From: Micromonospora siamensis
Lineage (GTDB): Bacteria; Actinomycetota; Actinomycetes; Mycobacteriales; Micromonosporaceae
Assembly: GCF_900090305.1 (NCBI RefSeq)
Contig: NZ_LT607751.1
Coordinates: 3,100,001-3,164,000 of the forward strand
Length of the DNA: 64,000 nt
Direction: 5' to 3'
Made by a program: the position numbers and the translations under genes. Below the pieces are notes generated by a model. The model had not been told where the DNA came from. It searched no databases and saw nothing but the letters and a program-made list of their open reading frames with translations. Positions 49,250-58,344 of this stretch are shown here, piece by piece (the first letter of the stretch is position 1; every line of letters starts with the position of its first letter).

Positions 49250-50146
49250 TCAGCGGCGACCGAGGTCCCGCCGGTGCCGGACGATCGCCAGCGGGCTGCG
49301 GGCGTGGTGCAGCAGGGCGTGGCTGACCGAGCCGAGCAGGGCACCCGCCAGGCCACCACGGCCGTGCGCGCCGAGCACGGTCAGCTGTGCGTCGGTGGAC
49401 TCCTCGACCAGCGCCCGGGCCGCCGGGGCGGCCACCAGCTTCGTGCTCACCGGCACCTGCGGGTAGCGCTCGGCGAAGCCGGCCAGCGACTCGGCGAGCA
49501 CCCGTTCCTCCTCGGCGCGCAGCTCCTGCGGGTCGTACGCCATCGGCACGATGTCGCCCGGGCCGACCGCGGTCGGGTAGAGCCAGGCGTGCACGGCGAC
49601 CAGTCGGGTGTCGCGCTGCGCGGCCTCGGCGAAGGCGAACCCGAGCGCCTCGGTGGAGAGCGCCGAGCCGTCCACCCCGACCACCACCGGGCCGTCGGCG
49701 CGGGCCTCGCCGCGGACCACCAGCACCGGGCAGTCGGCGTGCGCGGTGACCTGAACCGTGACCGAACCGATCAGCAGCTCGGCGAAGCCACCCAGGCCCC
49801 GGTGGCCGAGCACCAGCAGCGCCGCGTCGCGGGACTCGCGCACCAGCACCGCCGTCGGGCCGCCGTCGCAGAGCCGACCGGTGACCGGCACCTCCGGGGC
49901 GACCTTGGCCGCCTCCTCCACCGCCTCGTCGACCGTACGCTGCGCCGCCGCGCGGACGGCGTCGTCGCCGCACACCACCGGCACCGGGCCGAGCGGCGTA
50001 CCGAGCAGCGGCCACCCGAAGGCGTGCACCACCCGCAGCGGCCGGTGCCGGTCCGCCGCCTCCCGGGCGGCCACCCGCACCGCCTCCAGTGCCGAGCCGG
50101 AACCGTCCACGCCCACCACCACGGGCGCACCCGTCCTGCTGGTCAT
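49250..50146 (-). CDS. Universal stress protein, tandem Usp domains (second)
   Basis: The product has 298 residues with two Usp domains (about 8-150 and 155-298): VVVGVDGSGSALEAVRVA with LVLGHRGLGGFAELLIGSV, and VVVGVDGSALSTEAL with TVLGAHGRGGLAGALLGSVS. Both keep the ATP-binding G-2x-G-9x-G pattern. The ATG at 50146 has GAAGGAGGT eight bases upstream. A GGGACCNNNGGCCC box lies 76 nt before the start and is shared with the divergent hsp20. Confidence 0.93.
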   Translation of the reverse strand: MTSRTGAPVVVGVDGSGSALEAVRVAAREAADRHRPLRVVHAFGWPLLGTPLGPVPVVCGDDAVRAAAQRTVDEAVEEAAKVAPEVPVTGRLCDGGPTAVLVRESRDAALLVLGHRGLGGFAELLIGSVTVQVTAHADCPVLVVRGEARADGPVVVGVDGSALSTEALGFAFAEAAQRDTRLVAVHAWLYPTAVGPGDIVPMAYDPQELRAEEERVLAESLAGFAERYPQVPVSTKLVAAPAARALVEESTDAQLTVLGAHGRGGLAGALLGSVSHALLHHARSPLAIVRHRRDLGRR

Positions 50147-50221
50147 CACGACCTCCTTCGTCCACCTCCAGCCTCCTCGCCGCCGGCCCGTCCGGGCAGG
50201 GGCGTAGCGCCTTGCCGGGCC

Positions 50222-50235
50222 GGGACCAACGGCCC
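50222..50235. promoter_or_regulatory. DosR/DevR-like box between usp and hsp20
   Basis: GGGACCAACGGCCC matches the mycobacterial DosR core GGGACTWWAGTCCC at 11 of 14 positions. It lies 76 nt before the usp start and 61 nt before the hsp20 start. Confidence 0.6.
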
Positions 50236-50295
50236 TGACCGGGGGTGTTCCGAGGGAGTGGGATGGAGTCAGGACGAGCGACAAGGAGGTCGACG

Positions 50296-50712
50296 ATGTC
50301 CACCGTCACGAAGTTCCGGGGCGGCACGATCGCGCCGTTCGACTGGACGAACCTCTCCTGGTTCCCGCTGCTGGCGCCGACGATCCGGGTCGAGGACTAC
50401 CTCGACGGCGACCGGTACGTGGTGCGCGCCGAGCTGCCGGGGATCGACCCGGCCAAGGACGTCCGGATCACCCGTACCGGCGAGAACCTGCGCCTGGACG
50501 TGGTCCGACGGGAGAGCCACGCGGACAAGGCCCGCTCGGAGTTCCACTACGGCTCCTTCTCCCGCCTGATCCCGCTGCCCGCGGGCGTCAAGCCGGAGAC
50601 CATCGCCGCCCGGTACGCCGACGGCATCCTGGAGATCAGCGCGACCGTCGGCGAGCCCGAGCCGACCCCGCGGGAGATCCCGGTGACCGTGGAGCACACC
50701 GGGAAGCGGTGA
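50296..50712 (+). CDS. Hsp20/alpha-crystallin small heat-shock protein
   Basis: An ATP-independent chaperone of 138 residues that holds unfolding proteins in oligomers. The alpha-crystallin domain (about 35-130) is clear: IRVEDYLDGDRYVVRAELPG, GENLRLDVVRRESHADKAR and the C-terminal VTVEHTGKR. The strand GSFSRLIPLPAGVKPETIAA, with the following GILEIS, is typical. The ATG at 50296 has a perfect AAGGAGGT five bases upstream. Mycobacterial hspX, a dormancy protein of this family, is a DosR target, which fits the DosR-like box upstream. Confidence 0.94.
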   Translation: MSTVTKFRGGTIAPFDWTNLSWFPLLAPTIRVEDYLDGDRYVVRAELPGIDPAKDVRITRTGENLRLDVVRRESHADKARSEFHYGSFSRLIPLPAGVKPETIAARYADGILEISATVGEPEPTPREIPVTVEHTGKR

Positions 50713-50765
50713 ACCGACCCCGGGGCCCCGGCCAGCCGCCAGGCGTCCCGGCGAATCCGACCGAA

Positions 50766-50790
50766 GGGGCCCGGCCGCCGGCCGGGCCCC
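50766..50790 (+). terminator. Hairpin after hsp20
   Basis: GGGGCCCGGC (50766-50775) pairs perfectly with 50781-50790 around CGCCG. It lies between hsp20 and the cNMP-binding gene. Confidence 0.75.
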
Positions 50791-50815
50791 CACCGCAACC
50801 CCCGGGAGCCCCCTG

Positions 50816-51286
50816 ATGACCCCGCTGGAACTGCTCCGCGACCACCCCTTCCTCGCCGACCTGCCCGAGCGGTGGCTGCCCCCGCTGACCGCGTACGCCC
50901 GACCGGTGGTGTGGCACCCCGGCCACCGGCTGTTCCGCGCCGGAGCACCGGCCGAGCGGTTCTGGCTGATCCGCGGCGGCGAGGTGGCGCTGGACTTCCC
51001 GGTGCCCGGTCGCGGAGACGTCGGCATCGAGACGATCGGCGCGGGCGGGGTGCTCGGCTGGTCCTGGCTCTTCCCGCCGTACCGCTGGCAGTTCGGGGCG
51101 GTGGCCGTGCGGCGCACCACCACCGTGGAGTTCACCGCGGCCGGCGTACGGCGGCTGATGGCCACCGACGACACCCTGGGCCGCGACCTGACCGGCCGTT
51201 TCATGGCCGTGGTGGTGGACCGGTTGCAGGCCTCCCGGGTCCGGCTGCTCGACCTGTACGGCTACCCGACGTCCTCGGCCGGCTGA
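50816..51286 (+). CDS. Cyclic-nucleotide-binding-like protein without DNA-binding domain
   Basis: The product has 156 residues and is nearly all one cNMP-binding beta-barrel: LLRDHPFLADLPERWLPPL, HPGHRLFRAGAPAERFWLIR, GGEVALDFPVPG and GAGGVLGWSWLFPPYRWQF. In Crp/Fnr proteins a helix-turn-helix follows; here the chain stops after one long helix. The canonical phosphate-binding Arg of the cassette (GE...RxA) is not evident, so the ligand is uncertain. It may act as a sensor partner for another protein. It sits in the stress island but after the hsp20 terminator. Confidence 0.82.
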   Translation: MTPLELLRDHPFLADLPERWLPPLTAYARPVVWHPGHRLFRAGAPAERFWLIRGGEVALDFPVPGRGDVGIETIGAGGVLGWSWLFPPYRWQFGAVAVRRTTTVEFTAAGVRRLMATDDTLGRDLTGRFMAVVVDRLQASRVRLLDLYGYPTSSAG

Positions 51287-51298
51287 CCGCGCGGTCAG
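51283..51298. terminator. 16-bp palindrome shared by two convergent stop codons
   Basis: CTGACCGCGCGGTCAG is fully self-complementary and contains the TGA of the cNMP gene (51284-51286) and the stop of pflA on the other strand (51295-51297). It could be a minimal bidirectional terminator. Confidence 0.4.
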
Positions 51299-52080
51299 TA
51301 CGCGACCAGTCCTCGGGTGGTGAACTGAGCCCGCACCCGGTCCAGCAGCTCCGGGCCGGGCGGTTCGGTGTCGGCGAGGGGGAACGCCAGCCCCAGCTCG
51401 GCGTACTTGTGCGCGCCCAGGCGGTGGAAGGGCAGCACGTCGACCCGTTGGACCGTTCCCAGGCCGGCGGCGAAGTCGGCCACGCCGGCCACGTTCTCCT
51501 CGGCGTCGGTGAGCCCGGGGACCAGCACGAACCGGACCCAGATCGGCGTCCCCCGGTCGGCCAGCCGGCGGCCGAAGCGCAGCGTCGGCGCCACCGAGCC
51601 GGTACCGGTGACCCGCCGGTACGTCGCCGGGTCCCACGACTTGACGTCCAGCAGCACCAGGTCGGTGGCGTCGAGCAGGGCGTCGTCGGCGTTCGCGCCG
51701 AGGAAGCCGGAGGTGTCCAGCGCGGTGTGCAGCCCCAGGCCGTGGCAGCGGCGCAGCACCTCGCCGGTGAACCGGGGCTGGCGCAGCGGCTCCCCGCCGC
51801 TCAGCGTGATCCCGCCGCCGGCCACGTGGATGAACCGCCGGTACCGCTCGATCTCGCGCATCAGCTCGTCGGTCGACATCCGCCGCCCGTTGCCCGGGAA
51901 CCAGGTGTCCGGGCTGTGGCAGTACCGGCAGCGCAGCGGGCAGCCGGCCAGGAAGGCCACGAACCGGGTACCCGGCCCGTCCACCCCGTGCGACAGGTCC
52001 CACGAGTGCACCACGCCGTCGGTCGCGCCGGCCCGCCCGGGCCGGACCGGCCCGGGCGGCGGGGTGCGGGTCGGGTTCAC
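51295..52080 (-). CDS. pflA: Pyruvate formate-lyase activating enzyme
   Basis: A radical-SAM enzyme that puts the glycyl radical on PflB. The 261-residue product binds a 4Fe-4S cluster through Cys47, Cys51 and Cys54 ([15 protein letters not shown]). Further blocks are [14 protein letters not shown] and LLDVKSWDP. It resembles PflA more than other activases because the partner gene is adjacent. GTG at 52080 overlaps the pflB stop by four bases. The enzyme is oxygen-sensitive and used only in low-oxygen conditions. Confidence 0.94.
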   Translation of the reverse strand: MNPTRTPPPGPVRPGRAGATDGVVHSWDLSHGVDGPGTRFVAFLAGCPLRCRYCHSPDTWFPGNGRRMSTDELMREIERYRRFIHVAGGGITLSGGEPLRQPRFTGEVLRRCHGLGLHTALDTSGFLGANADDALLDATDLVLLDVKSWDPATYRRVTGTGSVAPTLRFGRRLADRGTPIWVRFVLVPGLTDAEENVAGVADFAAGLGTVQRVDVLPFHRLGAHKYAELGLAFPLADTEPPGPELLDRVRAQFTTRGLVAY

Positions 52081-54341
52081 AGCGATCCGTGGAAGGTCCG
52101 GGAAACCACGTCCCGCTGCTGCTCGGGGGTGAGCCGGACGAAGTTCACCGCGTACCCGGAGACCCGGACGGTGAGCTGCGGATAGCGCTCCGGGTGGGCC
52201 ATCGCGTCGAGCAGGGTCGCCCGGTCCAGCACGTTGACGTTCAGGTGGAATCCGCCGGCGTCGGCGTACCCGTCGAGCACCCCGGCCAGGTTGTCGATCC
52301 GCTCGGCGCGGGTACGCCCCAACCCGTCGGGGGTGACCGTGCCGGTCAGCGAGATGCCGTCGCGGGCCGCGGCGTACGGCAGCTTCGCCACCGACAGCGC
52401 GGCGGCGACCAGGCCGTGCGTGTCCCGCCCGTTCATCGGGTTCGCGCCCGGAGCGAACGGCTCACCGGCCCGCCGCCCGTCCGGCGTGTTGCCGGTGTGC
52501 TTTCCGTAGACCACGTTGGAGGTGATGGTCAGCACCGACATGGTCAGCTCCGCGTCCCGGTAGGTGCGCTGCCGGCGCAGCTTCGCCGCGAACGTCTCCA
52601 CCAGCCACACGGCGATCTCGTCGGCCCGGTCGTCGTTGTTGCCGTATGTGGGGACGTCGCCGTCGACCACGTAGTCGACCGCCAGCCCGGTGGCGTCACG
52701 CAGCACCTTCACCCTGCCATAGCGGATCGCGGCGAGGCTGTCCACGGCGACGGAGAGCCCGGCGATGCCGGTGGCCATGAACCGGCGCACCGGATGGTCG
52801 TGCAGCGCCATCTCCAGCCGCTCGTAGGCGTACCGGTCGTGCTGGTGGTGGATGACGTTCAGCGCGTCCACGTACGTCTCGGCGAGCCAGTCCAGCGTCC
52901 GGTCGTACGCGGCGAGCACCGCGGCGTGGTCGAGCACCTCGCCGCCGACCGGCGGGCTGGGCGGGGCGACCTGCTCGCCGGTCAGCTCGTCCCGGCCACC
53001 GTTGATCGCGTACAGCAGCGCCTTGGCCAGGTTGGCCCGGGCCCCGAAGAACTGCATGTCCCGGCCGACCCGCATCGCCGACACGCAGCAGGCGATCGCG
53101 GTGTCGTCGTCGTACGCGTCGCGGATCAGTTCGTCGTTCTCGTACTGGATGGCGCTGGTGTCCAGCGACACCTGCGCGCAGAACCGCTTGAACCCGGTGG
53201 GCAGCCGGGGCGACCAGAGCACCGTCAGGTTGGGCTCCGGCGCCGGCCCGAGGTTGTACAGCGTCTGGAGGTAGCGGAAGCTGGTCCGGGTGACCAGGGG
53301 CCGGCCGTCGGCGCCCATCCCGCCGAGCGCCTCGGTGACCCAGGTGGGGTCGCCGGAGAAGAGCTGGTCGTACTCGGGGGTACGGAGGAACCGGACGATC
53401 CGCAGCTTGATCACGAAGTCGTCGACCAGTTCCTGGGCGTCCATCTCCGACAGCCGTCCCTCGGCCAGGTCCCGCCGCAGGAACACGTCGACGAAGTTCG
53501 CCGTGCGGCCCAGCGACATCGCCGCGCCGTTCTGCTCCTTCGCCGCGGCCAGGTAGGCGAAATAGAGCCACTGGATGGCCTCCCGCCCGGTCCGGGCCGG
53601 CCCGGAGATGTCGTGGCCGTACGACGCGGCCATCTGCTTCAGCTCGCCCAGGGCGCGGGCCTGCTCGGCCAGCTCCTCCCGGTCCCGTACCACCTCGTCG
53701 GTGCAGCGCCGACCGTCCAGCGCGGCCCGCAGCGCGTGCCGCTCGGCGATCAGCCGGTCCACCCCGTACAGCGCCACCCGCCGGTAGTCGCCGATGATCC
53801 GGCCCCGCCCGTACGCGTCGGGCAGCCCGGTGATCACGTGCGAGCGCCGGGCGGCCAGCACATCCGCCGGGTACGCGTCGAAGACCGCGTCGTTGTGGGT
53901 GCGCCGGTAGCTGGTGAAGATCCGGTGCACGACCGGGTCGGGGGTGAAGCCGTACGCCTTCAGCGCGGTCTCCACCATCCGCAGCCCGCCGGCCGGCATG
54001 ATGGCCCGCCGCAGCGGCGCGTCGGTCTGCAGGCCGACGATCAGCTCCTTGTCCCGGTCGATCCAGCCGGGGGCGTGCGCGGTGATGGTGGACGGGGTGG
54101 CCGCGTCGACGTCGAGGACGCCGCGTTCGCGTTCGACGACGAAGAGCTTCTTCAACGCCCCCCACACCTCCAGGGTGCGGCAGGTCGGGCCGGTGAGGAA
54201 GCCGGCGTCCCCGGTGTACGGCTCGTGGTTGGCCCGCAGGAAGTCGGCGACGTCCACGGTGTCCCGCCACGTCCCGCCGGTGAAGTCCCGCCACGGGTCG
54301 AGTGGGGCCGTGCCGGTCGTGGTGACGACGGTCGCGCGCAT
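52077..54341 (-). CDS. pflB: Pyruvate formate-lyase (formate C-acetyltransferase)
   Basis: Splits pyruvate with CoA into acetyl-CoA and formate without oxygen. The 754-residue product has the catalytic pair Cys418-Cys419 (AIACCVSAM), the same numbering as in Escherichia coli, and the radical Gly729 in RVSGYAVNF near the C-terminus. Full length and all key residues indicate an active enzyme. The ATG at 54341 follows GGGAGG and starts just before the conserved [10 protein letters not shown] DosR-like box lies 90 nt upstream. PFL is unusual in filamentous actinomycetes, which are thought of as aerobes; here it is next to its activase and to PPDK. Confidence 0.95.
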   Translation of the reverse strand: MRATVVTTTGTAPLDPWRDFTGGTWRDTVDVADFLRANHEPYTGDAGFLTGPTCRTLEVWGALKKLFVVERERGVLDVDAATPSTITAHAPGWIDRDKELIVGLQTDAPLRRAIMPAGGLRMVETALKAYGFTPDPVVHRIFTSYRRTHNDAVFDAYPADVLAARRSHVITGLPDAYGRGRIIGDYRRVALYGVDRLIAERHALRAALDGRRCTDEVVRDREELAEQARALGELKQMAASYGHDISGPARTGREAIQWLYFAYLAAAKEQNGAAMSLGRTANFVDVFLRRDLAEGRLSEMDAQELVDDFVIKLRIVRFLRTPEYDQLFSGDPTWVTEALGGMGADGRPLVTRTSFRYLQTLYNLGPAPEPNLTVLWSPRLPTGFKRFCAQVSLDTSAIQYENDELIRDAYDDDTAIACCVSAMRVGRDMQFFGARANLAKALLYAINGGRDELTGEQVAPPSPPVGGEVLDHAAVLAAYDRTLDWLAETYVDALNVIHHQHDRYAYERLEMALHDHPVRRFMATGIAGLSVAVDSLAAIRYGRVKVLRDATGLAVDYVVDGDVPTYGNNDDRADEIAVWLVETFAAKLRRQRTYRDAELTMSVLTITSNVVYGKHTGNTPDGRRAGEPFAPGANPMNGRDTHGLVAAALSVAKLPYAAARDGISLTGTVTPDGLGRTRAERIDNLAGVLDGYADAGGFHLNVNVLDRATLLDAMAHPERYPQLTVRVSGYAVNFVRLTPEQQRDVVSRTFHGSL

Positions 54342-54430
54342 CGGGAGCCTCCCAGGTCCGCCTCTTCGCTGCCAGGACCAGCCTCGTCGGGCCGGCCGAC
54401 GCGGGGCAGGGCCCCCGGGACCACCCCGGC

Positions 54431-54444
54431 GGGACCAAAGGCCC
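54431..54444 (-). promoter_or_regulatory. DosR/DevR-like box upstream of pflB
   Basis: GGGACCAAAGGCCC matches the DosR core GGGACTWWAGTCCC at 12 of 14 positions, the best of three sites here. It lies 90 nt before the pflB start. Confidence 0.65.
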
Positions 54445-54480
54445 CCGCCGGGATCGGGGTACGCGGGTGACCGCCCCGGG

Positions 54481-54515
54481 CGGGCGTGGCCGTTGTGGGA
54501 GGACCACCACGCCCG
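54481..54515 (-). terminator. Hairpin downstream of the ppdK operon
   Basis: CGGGCGTGG (54481-54489) pairs with 54507-54515 across a 17-base loop. It follows the small gene that ends at 54563 (minus strand). Confidence 0.45.
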
Positions 54516-54562
54516 GCCCCGGGACGGTCGGTCGGTGGCGCCGCGCGCGCCGCGTACCCGGG

Positions 54563-55027
54563 TCAGCGTTCGACCACCAGCCGGCGGGCCCGCAGCGCCC
54601 GCGCCCACCAGGGCCGGCGCCGGGCCGGCCGCAGCGCCGGGACCCGGGTGCCGCGCAGGCTCACCCAGCCGCCGGGACCCATGGTGACCGCGCCGATCGC
54701 CGGCGGCCGGCGGCGGCCCAGCACCGCCACGGCGGCGGTGAGCAGCGCGACGGCGGCCGCGCCGGCCGCCGCGGCGAGCACCTGGTCGGGGTCGCTGATC
54801 GACCGGTAGCGGACCTGGCCGCCGGCGAGCACGAACGCCCCCACGGCCCGGCCGTCGCGGGTCACCGGCACCAGCGCCGCGGCCGGCGTGCCGGGCAGCT
54901 CCAGCACCGGCCCCACCGGGTGCGCCGAGGGTACGGCGGCGGCCGGCTCCTTGGCCGCCTCCACCGCCCGCCGAGGTGCCGGCGGGGTCAGCGGGGCGGG
55001 ACCGGTCGGGTTGAGGATCGCGGTCAT
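54563..55027 (-). CDS. Hypothetical protein with one membrane helix, downstream of ppdK
   Basis: The product has 154 residues. The Pro/Ala-rich N-terminus (about 1-45) and a short beta-rich part (about 46-80, [20 protein letters not shown]) precede one membrane helix (about 82-103). A very basic, Arg-rich C-terminal tail follows. I recognise no family. The ATG at 55027 lies 11 nt after the ppdK stop with GGAGGCAGC upstream, so it is probably co-transcribed with ppdK. Codon use is like that of its neighbours. Confidence 0.7.
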   Translation of the reverse strand: MTAILNPTGPAPLTPPAPRRAVEAAKEPAAAVPSAHPVGPVLELPGTPAAALVPVTRDGRAVGAFVLAGGQVRYRSISDPDQVLAAAAGAAAVALLTAAVAVLGRRRPPAIGAVTMGPGGWVSLRGTRVPALRPARRRPWWARALRARRLVVER

Positions 55028-55038
55028 CGTGCTGCCTC

Positions 55039-57699
55039 CTAACGGGAGTCGGACGTGCCGGTGGCGGGGTGCACGGCCGCCCGCCCGGCGGCCAGCCGGG
55101 CGATCGGCACCCGGTACGGCGAGCAGGAGACGTAGTCCAGTCCCACGGCGGCGAAGAACGCCACCGAGTCGGGGTCGCCGCCGTGCTCCCCGCAGACCCC
55201 GATCGTCAGCTCGGGGCGGGTCGCCCGTCCCTCGGCGACGGCCAGCCGGATCAGCCGCCCCACGCCCCGGGTGTCGATGCTCTCGAACGGCGACACCGGG
55301 AAGATCCCCCGCTCCAGGTAGTCGGCGAAGAACGAGCCCTCGACGTCGTCGCGGGAGAACGCCCAGGTGGTCTGGGTCAGGTCGTTGGTGCCGAAGGAGA
55401 AGAAGTGCGCCTCGGCGGCGATCTCGCCGGCGGTCAGCGCCGCCCGGGGCACCTCGATCATCGTGCCGATCGGGATCGGCGGCGCCCCCGGCACCCCGGC
55501 GAGGACCCGCTCGGCCTCGACCCGCACCGCGGCCAGCTCCTTCACGTCGCCGACCAGCGGCACCATGATCTCCGGTCGCGGGTCGCCGCCGTCGCGCACC
55601 CGCTGCGCGGCGGCCTCCGCCACGGCCCGCACCTGCATGGCGAACAGGCCGGGCACCACCAGGCCCAGCCGCACCCCGCGCAGCCCGAGCATCGGGTTGG
55701 CCTCGTGCATCCGGCGTACCGCCGCGAGCAGGACGCCGTCCCGGCCGGGGTCCTCACCGCGCGCCTGCGCGCCGGCCACCCGGGCGGTCAGCTCCGCCAG
55801 CGGGGGCAGGAACTCGTGCAGCGGCGGGTCGATCAGCCGGATCGTCACCGGCAGCCCGTCCATGGCGGCCAGGATCCCGGTGAAGTCCTCCCGTTGCAGC
55901 GGCAGCAGCGCGTCCAGTGCCGCGCCGACCTGCTCCGGACCGTCGGCCAGGATCAGCCGCTCGACCAGCTCCCGGCGTGGGCCGAGGAACATGTGCTCGG
56001 TGCGGCACAGCCCGATCCCGGTGGCGCCGAGCCGGCGGGCCCGTCCCGCGTCGGCCGGGGTGTCCGCGTTGGCCCGTACGCCCAGCCGGCGCACCGCGTC
56101 GGCGTGACCGAGCAGCCGGTGCACCGCCGTGACCAGCGGGTCGGCCTGCGGGGCCAGCTCGCCGTCGAGGTAGCGGGCCACCGGGGACGGCTGCACGGGC
56201 AGCTCACCGGCCCAGACCTGGCCGGTGGTCCCGTCGATGGAGATCACCTCGCCGGCCCGGACCACCCGGTCGCCGACGGTGAACTCGCCGCGCTCAGGGT
56301 CGATGCGCAGCGCGTCCGCCCCGCAGACACAGGTGCGGCCCATGCCCCGGGCGACCACGGCGGCGTGGGACGTCTTGCCGCCCCGGGAGGTGAGCACCCC
56401 GGCCGCCGCGATCATGCCGGGCAGGTCGTCCGGGTTGGTCTCCGGCCGGACCAGGATCACCGGCCCGTCGGCGGCGACCGCCGCCGCGGAGTCGAGGACC
56501 ACCCGCCCGACGGCGGCCCCCGGTGACGCGCCCACCCCGACGGCGAGCGGCGCCGGGGCGTCGGTGGTGTCGAACGCCGGGAACATCAACTGGGCCAGCT
56601 GCGCGCCGGTGACCCGGTGCAGCGCCTCGTCCAGGGTGATCAGCCCCTCGTCGACCAGCTGCGCGGCGATCACGAACGCCGCCGCCGCGGTGCGCTTGCC
56701 GACCCGGGTCTGCAACATCCACAGCTTCCCGCGTTCGATGGTGAACTCGATGTCGCACAGGTCCCGGTAGTGCCGCTCCAGCGTCGCCATGATCTCCATC
56801 AGCCGGCGGAAGCTGACCGGGTCGAGCCGCTCCAGCTCCGGCAGCGGGATCGTGTTGCGGATGCCGGCCACCACGTCCTCGCCCTGCGCGTCGGCCAGGT
56901 AGTCGCCGTACACGCCGGGCGCGCCGGTGGCCGGGTCGCGGGTGAACGCCACCCCGGTGCCGGAGTCCGGGCCCAGGTTGCCGAAGACCATCGCCATCAC
57001 GTTCACCGCCGTGCCCAGGTCGTCCGGGATCCGCTCCCGGCGGCGGTAGATCCGCGCCCGGTCGGAGTTCCACGACTCGAACACCGAGCGGATCGCCACG
57101 AAGAGCTGCTCGTGCGGGGCCTGCGGGAAGTCGTGCCCCACCTGCCGGGAGAAGATCTTCTTGTACGTCTCGACCAGGTCCCGCAGCTGCCCGGCGCTCG
57201 GGCCGGCCGCCCCGGCGGTGGCCCGGACCGACTCCAGCGCGTGCTCGAACTCCTCGGCGGGAATCCCGTACACGGTCCGGCCGAACATCTGGATCAACCG
57301 GCGGTACGAGTCCCAGGCGAACCGTTCGTCGCCGAGCCGCGCGGCCAACCCCTCGACGGTGGCGTCGTTCAACCCGATGTCCAGGATCGTCTCCATCATC
57401 CCGGGCATCGAGTACCGGCCACCGGAGCGCACCGCCAGCAGCAGCGGGTCGTGCGGGTCGCCGAGCCACCGGCCCAGCCGCGCCTCGACCTCCCGCAGGT
57501 GGGCGTTCACCTCGTCGAAGAGCCCGGCCGGCGGCGACCCGGTGGCCAGGTAGACCCGGCAGGCGTCGGTGCTGACGGTGAAGCCCGGCGGCACCGGCAG
57601 GCCCAGCCGGGTCATCTCGGCCAGGTTCGCCCCCTTGCCGCCGAGCAGGTCCGCCCGGCTCCGGTCACCCTCGATGAAGTCGTAGACGTACTTCGGCAT
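55039..57699 (-). CDS. ppdK: Pyruvate, phosphate dikinase
   Basis: Interconverts pyruvate, ATP and phosphate with PEP, AMP and pyrophosphate. The 886-residue product has the N-terminal ATP-grasp part ([20 protein letters not shown], then [20 protein letters not shown]), the swivelling domain with the phospho-carrier His445 ([15 protein letters not shown]), and the PEP/pyruvate barrel ([17 protein letters not shown], [16 protein letters not shown]) with Cys836 in [10 protein letters not shown]. These match the normal enzyme in order and length. The ATG at 57699 has GAGGAGG nearby. PPDK lets cells make extra high-energy phosphate or run gluconeogenesis when oxygen is low. A DosR-like box lies 84 nt upstream. 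Confidence 0.95.
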   Translation of the reverse strand: MPKYVYDFIEGDRSRADLLGGKGANLAEMTRLGLPVPPGFTVSTDACRVYLATGSPPAGLFDEVNAHLREVEARLGRWLGDPHDPLLLAVRSGGRYSMPGMMETILDIGLNDATVEGLAARLGDERFAWDSYRRLIQMFGRTVYGIPAEEFEHALESVRATAGAAGPSAGQLRDLVETYKKIFSRQVGHDFPQAPHEQLFVAIRSVFESWNSDRARIYRRRERIPDDLGTAVNVMAMVFGNLGPDSGTGVAFTRDPATGAPGVYGDYLADAQGEDVVAGIRNTIPLPELERLDPVSFRRLMEIMATLERHYRDLCDIEFTIERGKLWMLQTRVGKRTAAAAFVIAAQLVDEGLITLDEALHRVTGAQLAQLMFPAFDTTDAPAPLAVGVGASPGAAVGRVVLDSAAAVAADGPVILVRPETNPDDLPGMIAAAGVLTSRGGKTSHAAVVARGMGRTCVCGADALRIDPERGEFTVGDRVVRAGEVISIDGTTGQVWAGELPVQPSPVARYLDGELAPQADPLVTAVHRLLGHADAVRRLGVRANADTPADAGRARRLGATGIGLCRTEHMFLGPRRELVERLILADGPEQVGAALDALLPLQREDFTGILAAMDGLPVTIRLIDPPLHEFLPPLAELTARVAGAQARGEDPGRDGVLLAAVRRMHEANPMLGLRGVRLGLVVPGLFAMQVRAVAEAAAQRVRDGGDPRPEIMVPLVGDVKELAAVRVEAERVLAGVPGAPPIPIGTMIEVPRAALTAGEIAAEAHFFSFGTNDLTQTTWAFSRDDVEGSFFADYLERGIFPVSPFESIDTRGVGRLIRLAVAEGRATRPELTIGVCGEHGGDPDSVAFFAAVGLDYVSCSPYRVPIARLAAGRAAVHPATGTSDSR

Positions 57700-57782
57700 G
57701 GTCCGGCCTCCTCGGCTGCGTCTCTCCTCTCTTGGTAGCCGGGCCGGCGGCGGCCCCGGCAGGGCCGGACGGGACATCGACC

Positions 57783-57796
57783 GGGCCGGAGGTCCC
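57783..57796 (-). promoter_or_regulatory. DosR/DevR-like box upstream of ppdK
   Basis: On the minus strand GGGACCTCCGGCCC shares the outer GGGACC and GGCCC with the other two boxes; the central three bases differ. It is 84 nt before ppdK and 34 nt before the divergent GNAT gene. Confidence 0.5.
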
Positions 57797-57817
57797 GACC
57801 GTGTCGGTGCGGCTGGG

Positions 57818-57823
57818 TATCCT
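57818..57823 (+). promoter_or_regulatory. -10 element of a leaderless GNAT transcript
   Basis: TATCCT ends seven bases before the GTG at 57831, placing the transcript start at the start codon. Confidence 0.5.
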
Positions 57824-57830
57824 CCGGCCC

Positions 57831-58334
57831 GTGACCAGTGAGCTGCGGCTGCGGCCGGTGCGCGACGACGACCTGCCCGCCTTCTTCGCCCACCAGCAGG
57901 ACGCGGAGGCGAACTGGATGGCCGCCTTCGGCCCCGCCGACCCGGCCGACCGGGCCGCCTTCGACGCGCACTGGGCACGGATCCGCGCCGACCCGCGGAT
58001 CGTCAACCGCACCGTGCTGGCCGGCGACGAGGTGGTCGGCTACGTTGCGGCCTTCCCGGTCGACGAGCAGACCGAGGTCAGCTACTGGATCGACCCGCGC
58101 CGGTGGGGTCGCGGCCACGCCACCGCCGCGCTGACCGCGCTGCTGCGCGAGCTGCCGCCGGGGCCGGTGCACGCCCGCGCGGCCAAGGACAACCGCGCCT
58201 CCCTCGCCGTGCTGCGCAAGTGCGGCTTCGTCGTGGTCGGCGAGGACTCCGGGTACGCGGGCGGCCGGGGCGCCGAGGTCGAGGAGTGGGTGCTGGAGCG
58301 GCCCGCCGAGTCGGCTGACCAGCCCGGCCACTAG
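57831..58334 (+). CDS. GNAT-family N-acetyltransferase
   Basis: The product has 167 residues and the RimJ-like GNAT fold: LRLRPVRDDDLPAFFAHQQD at the start, EVSYWIDPRRWGRGHATAAL (acetyl-CoA loop, with the R-x-x-G-x-G/A pattern as RWGRGHA), and KDNRASLAVLRKCGFVVVGE. The GTG at 57831 was chosen by the leaderless -10 box and the family N-terminus; the open frame begins further upstream. The acceptor substrate is not known. Divergent from ppdK. Confidence 0.88.
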   Translation: MTSELRLRPVRDDDLPAFFAHQQDAEANWMAAFGPADPADRAAFDAHWARIRADPRIVNRTVLAGDEVVGYVAAFPVDEQTEVSYWIDPRRWGRGHATAALTALLRELPPGPVHARAAKDNRASLAVLRKCGFVVVGEDSGYAGGRGAEVEEWVLERPAESADQPGH

Positions 58335-58337
58335 TCT
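58332..58337 (+). promoter_or_regulatory. -10 element of a leaderless transcript
   Basis: TAGTCT begins with the TAG stop of the GNAT gene and ends seven bases before the GTG at 58345. Confidence 0.5.
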
Positions 58338-58344
58338 CCCCGGG

